A stretch of 64,000 nucleotides of DNA, taken from assembly GCA_017407125.1 (NCBI GenBank), contig JAFQXE010000038.1, forward strand, positions 124,001 to 188,000, written 5' to 3'. Under the pieces are notes generated by a model that saw nothing but the letters and a program-made list of their open reading frames with translations, did no database searches and was not told where the DNA came from. A program made the translations under genes and the position numbers. This DNA comes from Thermoguttaceae bacterium (GTDB lineage: Bacteria > Planctomycetota > Planctomycetia > Pirellulales > Thermoguttaceae). Each line of letters starts with the position of its first letter. Positions within the stretch are counted from its first letter, which is position 1. Below, one piece after another: positions 61,765 to 64,000 of the stretch.

Positions 61765-62547
61765 ATGACCTACTTAAATTCCTTAAATCCTGCCGACATT
61801 AAACTGTTAAAACGACCTACAATTGACGGGGCTATAGAAACCAATTCAACTCACGCCTTGACTTCAAGCAATATTAATACAATATTTACTTCAAAGTTAA
61901 AGGACGCCCCCAATTTGTACGTTGCAAAAGCGGTGTCTCATATAGATAACGCCAACAATATTCGAACAATTTTTTGGGCGATTGGCAATGAGTATATCGG
62001 AACCGAAGTTCATCATCGAGACGCTTTAGGGTCTTTATTGACAGATGAAAAAAACGATTTGGAAGATCTTTGGATGAAAAACCTGGATAATCCAGAATCA
62101 AACAACGTCAATATAGACGAATTGGAAGCGCTCGTTTATGAATTGTCTGATCCAACTTACGAAACCGTTGGAAACAGGCTGTCGTTACTCAGAAATCATT
62201 CTGCGTATACGCCTGAACTGTTATCCAAAAGCCAGGGATTTTTTTTTGTTGCAGAAAAAGACAAGAATGGAACGGTTTTGATCAGAGAATTCCATGTAAA
62301 CTCCAGCATCACCGCCGCCCAGATTGCCAGAGGCGACGTATCCCTGGATTACGATGAACAAATACGGTTGATTACTGCCATTGTTGCCGCGATAGATCCG
62401 AATCTTAAAAAGATTAGAAACGTAAAAGTCAGAGAGCTTACAAAATTCCGAGCTAAATTAGATAAAGGCTGCGATTTTGTAACCATAAATGACAACGCCG
62501 CTAAACAGGTTTACAAAATCAACAATTTGGATAAAAAGCTGAATTAG
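61765..62547 (+). CDS. Orphan protein of unknown function
   Basis: 260 residues starting MTYLNSLNPADIKLLKRPTI. No signal peptide or membrane segment. The sequence has mixed helix and strand (NLYVAKAVSHIDNANNIRTI; GFFFVAEKDKNGTVLIREFH; DEQIRLITAIVAAIDPNLKK) and ends in charged residues. I recognise no family. Base composition is lower in GC than the flanking genes, and it follows a long AT-rich gap, both compatible with acquired DNA. A terminator hairpin follows. It is transcribed alone. Confidence 0.6.
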   Translation: MTYLNSLNPADIKLLKRPTIDGAIETNSTHALTSSNINTIFTSKLKDAPNLYVAKAVSHIDNANNIRTIFWAIGNEYIGTEVHHRDALGSLLTDEKNDLEDLWMKNLDNPESNNVNIDELEALVYELSDPTYETVGNRLSLLRNHSAYTPELLSKSQGFFFVAEKDKNGTVLIREFHVNSSITAAQIARGDVSLDYDEQIRLITAIVAAIDPNLKKIRNVKVRELTKFRAKLDKGCDFVTINDNAAKQVYKINNLDKKLN

Positions 62548-62626
62548 TATTCAATTGTCTGCCAGACATGGGAAGAACGTCTGCGTTCAGAACTTGTCTT
62601 CGGCGACCGCGATACTTCAATTCAAA

Positions 62627-62657
62627 AAAGGCGAGAAACGCTGAGTTTCTCGCCTTT
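62627..62657. terminator. Bidirectional intrinsic terminator
   Basis: AAAGGCGAGAAAC (62627-62639) pairs with GTTTCTCGCCTTT (62645-62657). It is followed by T-rich sequence on the plus strand and preceded by A-rich sequence, so it can stop the orphan gene and the convergent FAD gene. Confidence 0.85.
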
Positions 62658-62693
62658 TTCGTCAATTATGAATTATGCAGTACGAATCACGAA

Positions 62694-64000
62694 TTATTTC
62701 CCGATGCCTTTTTCCATCAGTTTTTTCAGTTCGTCCAGATGGAAATTGTACACGCCGCGGGGATTCGTATCGTACTTCTTGCAAAGGCTTGCCGCCATGC
62801 CGACAACTTCGCCCATCATGCCGCCGGTTCTCATAACGCGAACCGTTCCCAGACCAACGTGAGTAACGGAGATGTTGCGTCCCGCCATAAACAGGTTGTC
62901 GATATTGCGGGAGTACAGCGTTCTGTACGGAATGGCGTAGTCCGACTTCTTGTTGTGGTACGCGTAGGAATAAAATTCGTCTCCGGGGAAGAACTTGTGG
63001 TTTCTCGCTTCCGGCAGGTGAAGGTCAATTGACCACGACGCGGTAACGCAGGCGTCTTGCCACTCTTTTTTGCCCTGAATGTCCTGCTGTTTGAGAACGA
63101 CGTCGCCAAGGAGTCGGCGGGACTCGCGTTTGCCAGCGATCCAGGAAACCCAGCCCAGCTTGCGATTGACGCATTTGTCGTACCATTTGCCTTCTTTAAT
63201 CTGGTTTTTCATATAAGACCAATGTCCGAACGCGGCGCGCAAGCCGTTGTCGCGGATGCGTTCGATGTCGTAAACCTGATCGTATCCGATTCCGGTTTCC
63301 CATTGCCAGTCGCCGTGAACGGACGGGATCGCGCTTTCTGCGGTGAACTGGTGCGCCCAGGCCAGAGTGGGGAACGTGGTTGGGTTGGCGTCTTCGATGG
63401 TCGTCCACATAACGGACGCGCCCATGGTCATCATGTCCTCTTTTTCAGGAGCGGCGGCTTCGCCGTATTCGCTTTTGGCTTCTCGACCGATATGGTAATC
63501 AGCGCCGGCTTCGTAGCCCAGCATGGCGTCGCCGGTGCAGTCAACAAACCATTTGCCGACAAACCGGGTTTGGGCGCCGGTGCGAATGTCCTGTCCGTAA
63601 CAGGCGACAATCTTTTTCCCGGTCGAGTCCATTTCCGCTTTGTAAACGTGAATGCACGTGTAAAGCGTGATGTTCTCTTCCGCCTTGACCAGATCGTAAA
63701 GAATTTGGTCTTTGTAGAGCTTTTCGTTGTACTGACCGTTTCCGACTGCTGGCGCGCCCATTTCCTTGACCAGGTCGCCGAGGTGCGTGTACGGCGGGAG
63801 ATTGATCTTGCCGCAGATGTGAACGCGGACTTCTGTCGAAGCGTTTCCGCCGAGGACGGGTCGGTCCTGAATCAGAGCGACTTTGACGCCCAGTCGGGCT
63901 GCGGAGATAGCAGCGCTGCAGCCGGGAACGCCGCCGCCGACAACGATCAACTCGTATTCTTCCGGAGCGTCCGGAACGACGTCCGGCAGATCAAGCGCCT
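62694..64000 (-). CDS. FAD-dependent oxidoreductase (N-terminus beyond window)
   Basis: The frame is open to the right edge and continues upstream of the apparent start; codons before it read ALDLPDVVPDAPEEYEL, so at least 435 residues are visible and the start lies outside. YELIVVGGGVPGCSAAISAA is the dinucleotide-binding GxGxxG motif, followed by DRPVLGGNAST, WFVDCTGDAMLGYEAGADY and NLFMAGRNISVTHVGLGTVR. It matches the FAD_oxidored family (PF12831-type, sometimes annotated as xanthan lyase-related). These large flavoproteins are frequent in Planctomycetes and carbohydrate-degrading bacteria; the substrate is unknown. The stop is at 62694. Confidence 0.85.
   Translation of the reverse strand, partial: ALDLPDVVPDAPEEYELIVVGGGVPGCSAAISAARLGVKVALIQDRPVLGGNASTEVRVHICGKINLPPYTHLGDLVKEMGAPAVGNGQYNEKLYKDQILYDLVKAEENITLYTCIHVYKAEMDSTGKKIVACYGQDIRTGAQTRFVGKWFVDCTGDAMLGYEAGADYHIGREAKSEYGEAAAPEKEDMMTMGASVMWTTIEDANPTTFPTLAWAHQFTAESAIPSVHGDWQWETGIGYDQVYDIERIRDNGLRAAFGHWSYMKNQIKEGKWYDKCVNRKLGWVSWIAGKRESRRLLGDVVLKQQDIQGKKEWQDACVTASWSIDLHLPEARNHKFFPGDEFYSYAYHNKKSDYAIPYRTLYSRNIDNLFMAGRNISVTHVGLGTVRVMRTGGMMGEVVGMAASLCKKYDTNPRGVYNFHLDELKKLMEKGIGK

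Noticed and set aside
1..64000. tRNA, rRNA, tmRNA or riboswitch genes
   Set aside because: I looked in the gaps for T-arm and conserved rRNA or aptamer motifs and found none convincing; a covariance-model search would settle it.

Overview
The window looks like a chromosomal segment of a Planctomycetota (PVC-group) bacterium, possibly a gut or other anaerobic member. The evidence is indirect: several secreted proteins end in a PEP-CTERM sorting tail (VPEPSTWALL...RRK), one protein combines a DUF1080-like domain with an SGNH hydrolase, one lipoprotein resembles a family I remember mainly from Planctomycetes, and there are many secreted beta-helix or glycoside-hydrolase proteins. No rRNA or tRNA gene was found, so the assignment is an inference.

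Layout. 1-10 kb: secreted surface proteins, namely a truncated autotransporter-type protein, a cupin-like secreted protein, and two tandem PEP-CTERM proteins built of GGAI/FxxN repeats like chlamydial Pmp proteins. 10-12 kb: typA. 12.2-21.7 kb: an operon of three divergent ClpB-like double-AAA+ ATPases. 22-34 kb: a large glycoside hydrolase, a TlpA-like thioredoxin protein between two copies of a ~260 bp repeat, a membrane protein, an ankyrin/methyltransferase pair and a beta-helix protein. 34-37 kb: infC and a HigBA-type toxin-antitoxin pair. 36.8-43 kb: an SBF-like transporter, a CAP-domain protein, a PEP-CTERM protein and a DUF1080-SGNH protein. 43.5-48.4 kb: a compact type VI-B CRISPR locus. 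48.8-64 kb: a beta-helix protein, an RND efflux pair, a purine permease, HIT, GGQ and GNAT genes, a lipoprotein, an acyltransferase, an orphan gene and a truncated FAD oxidoreductase.

The most important locus is the type VI-B system: one 1258-residue Cas13b-like effector with R-x4-H HEPN motifs at residues 175-180 and 1170-1175, then a promoter, a 12-repeat/11-spacer array in the same direction and an intrinsic terminator. No cas1, cas2, csx27 or csx28 is present. The last, divergent repeat keeps its hairpin by paired substitutions, as expected if it is the 3' handle of the final crRNA.

The second notable locus is the triple ClpB-like operon. All three proteins keep the catalytic motifs of the second AAA+ module but lack its GYVG substrate-gripping pore loop, and all three have a degenerate Walker B in the first module. 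I know of no described system with this composition.

Intergenic DNA is rich in dispersed palindromic elements: paired 17-26 bp hairpins in REPIN-like arrangement, hairpins built of repeated short words, and small hairpins with TAAC-like loops. Promoters are close to sigma-70 consensus (TTGACA / TATAAT) with 16-17 bp spacers, which supports many gene starts.
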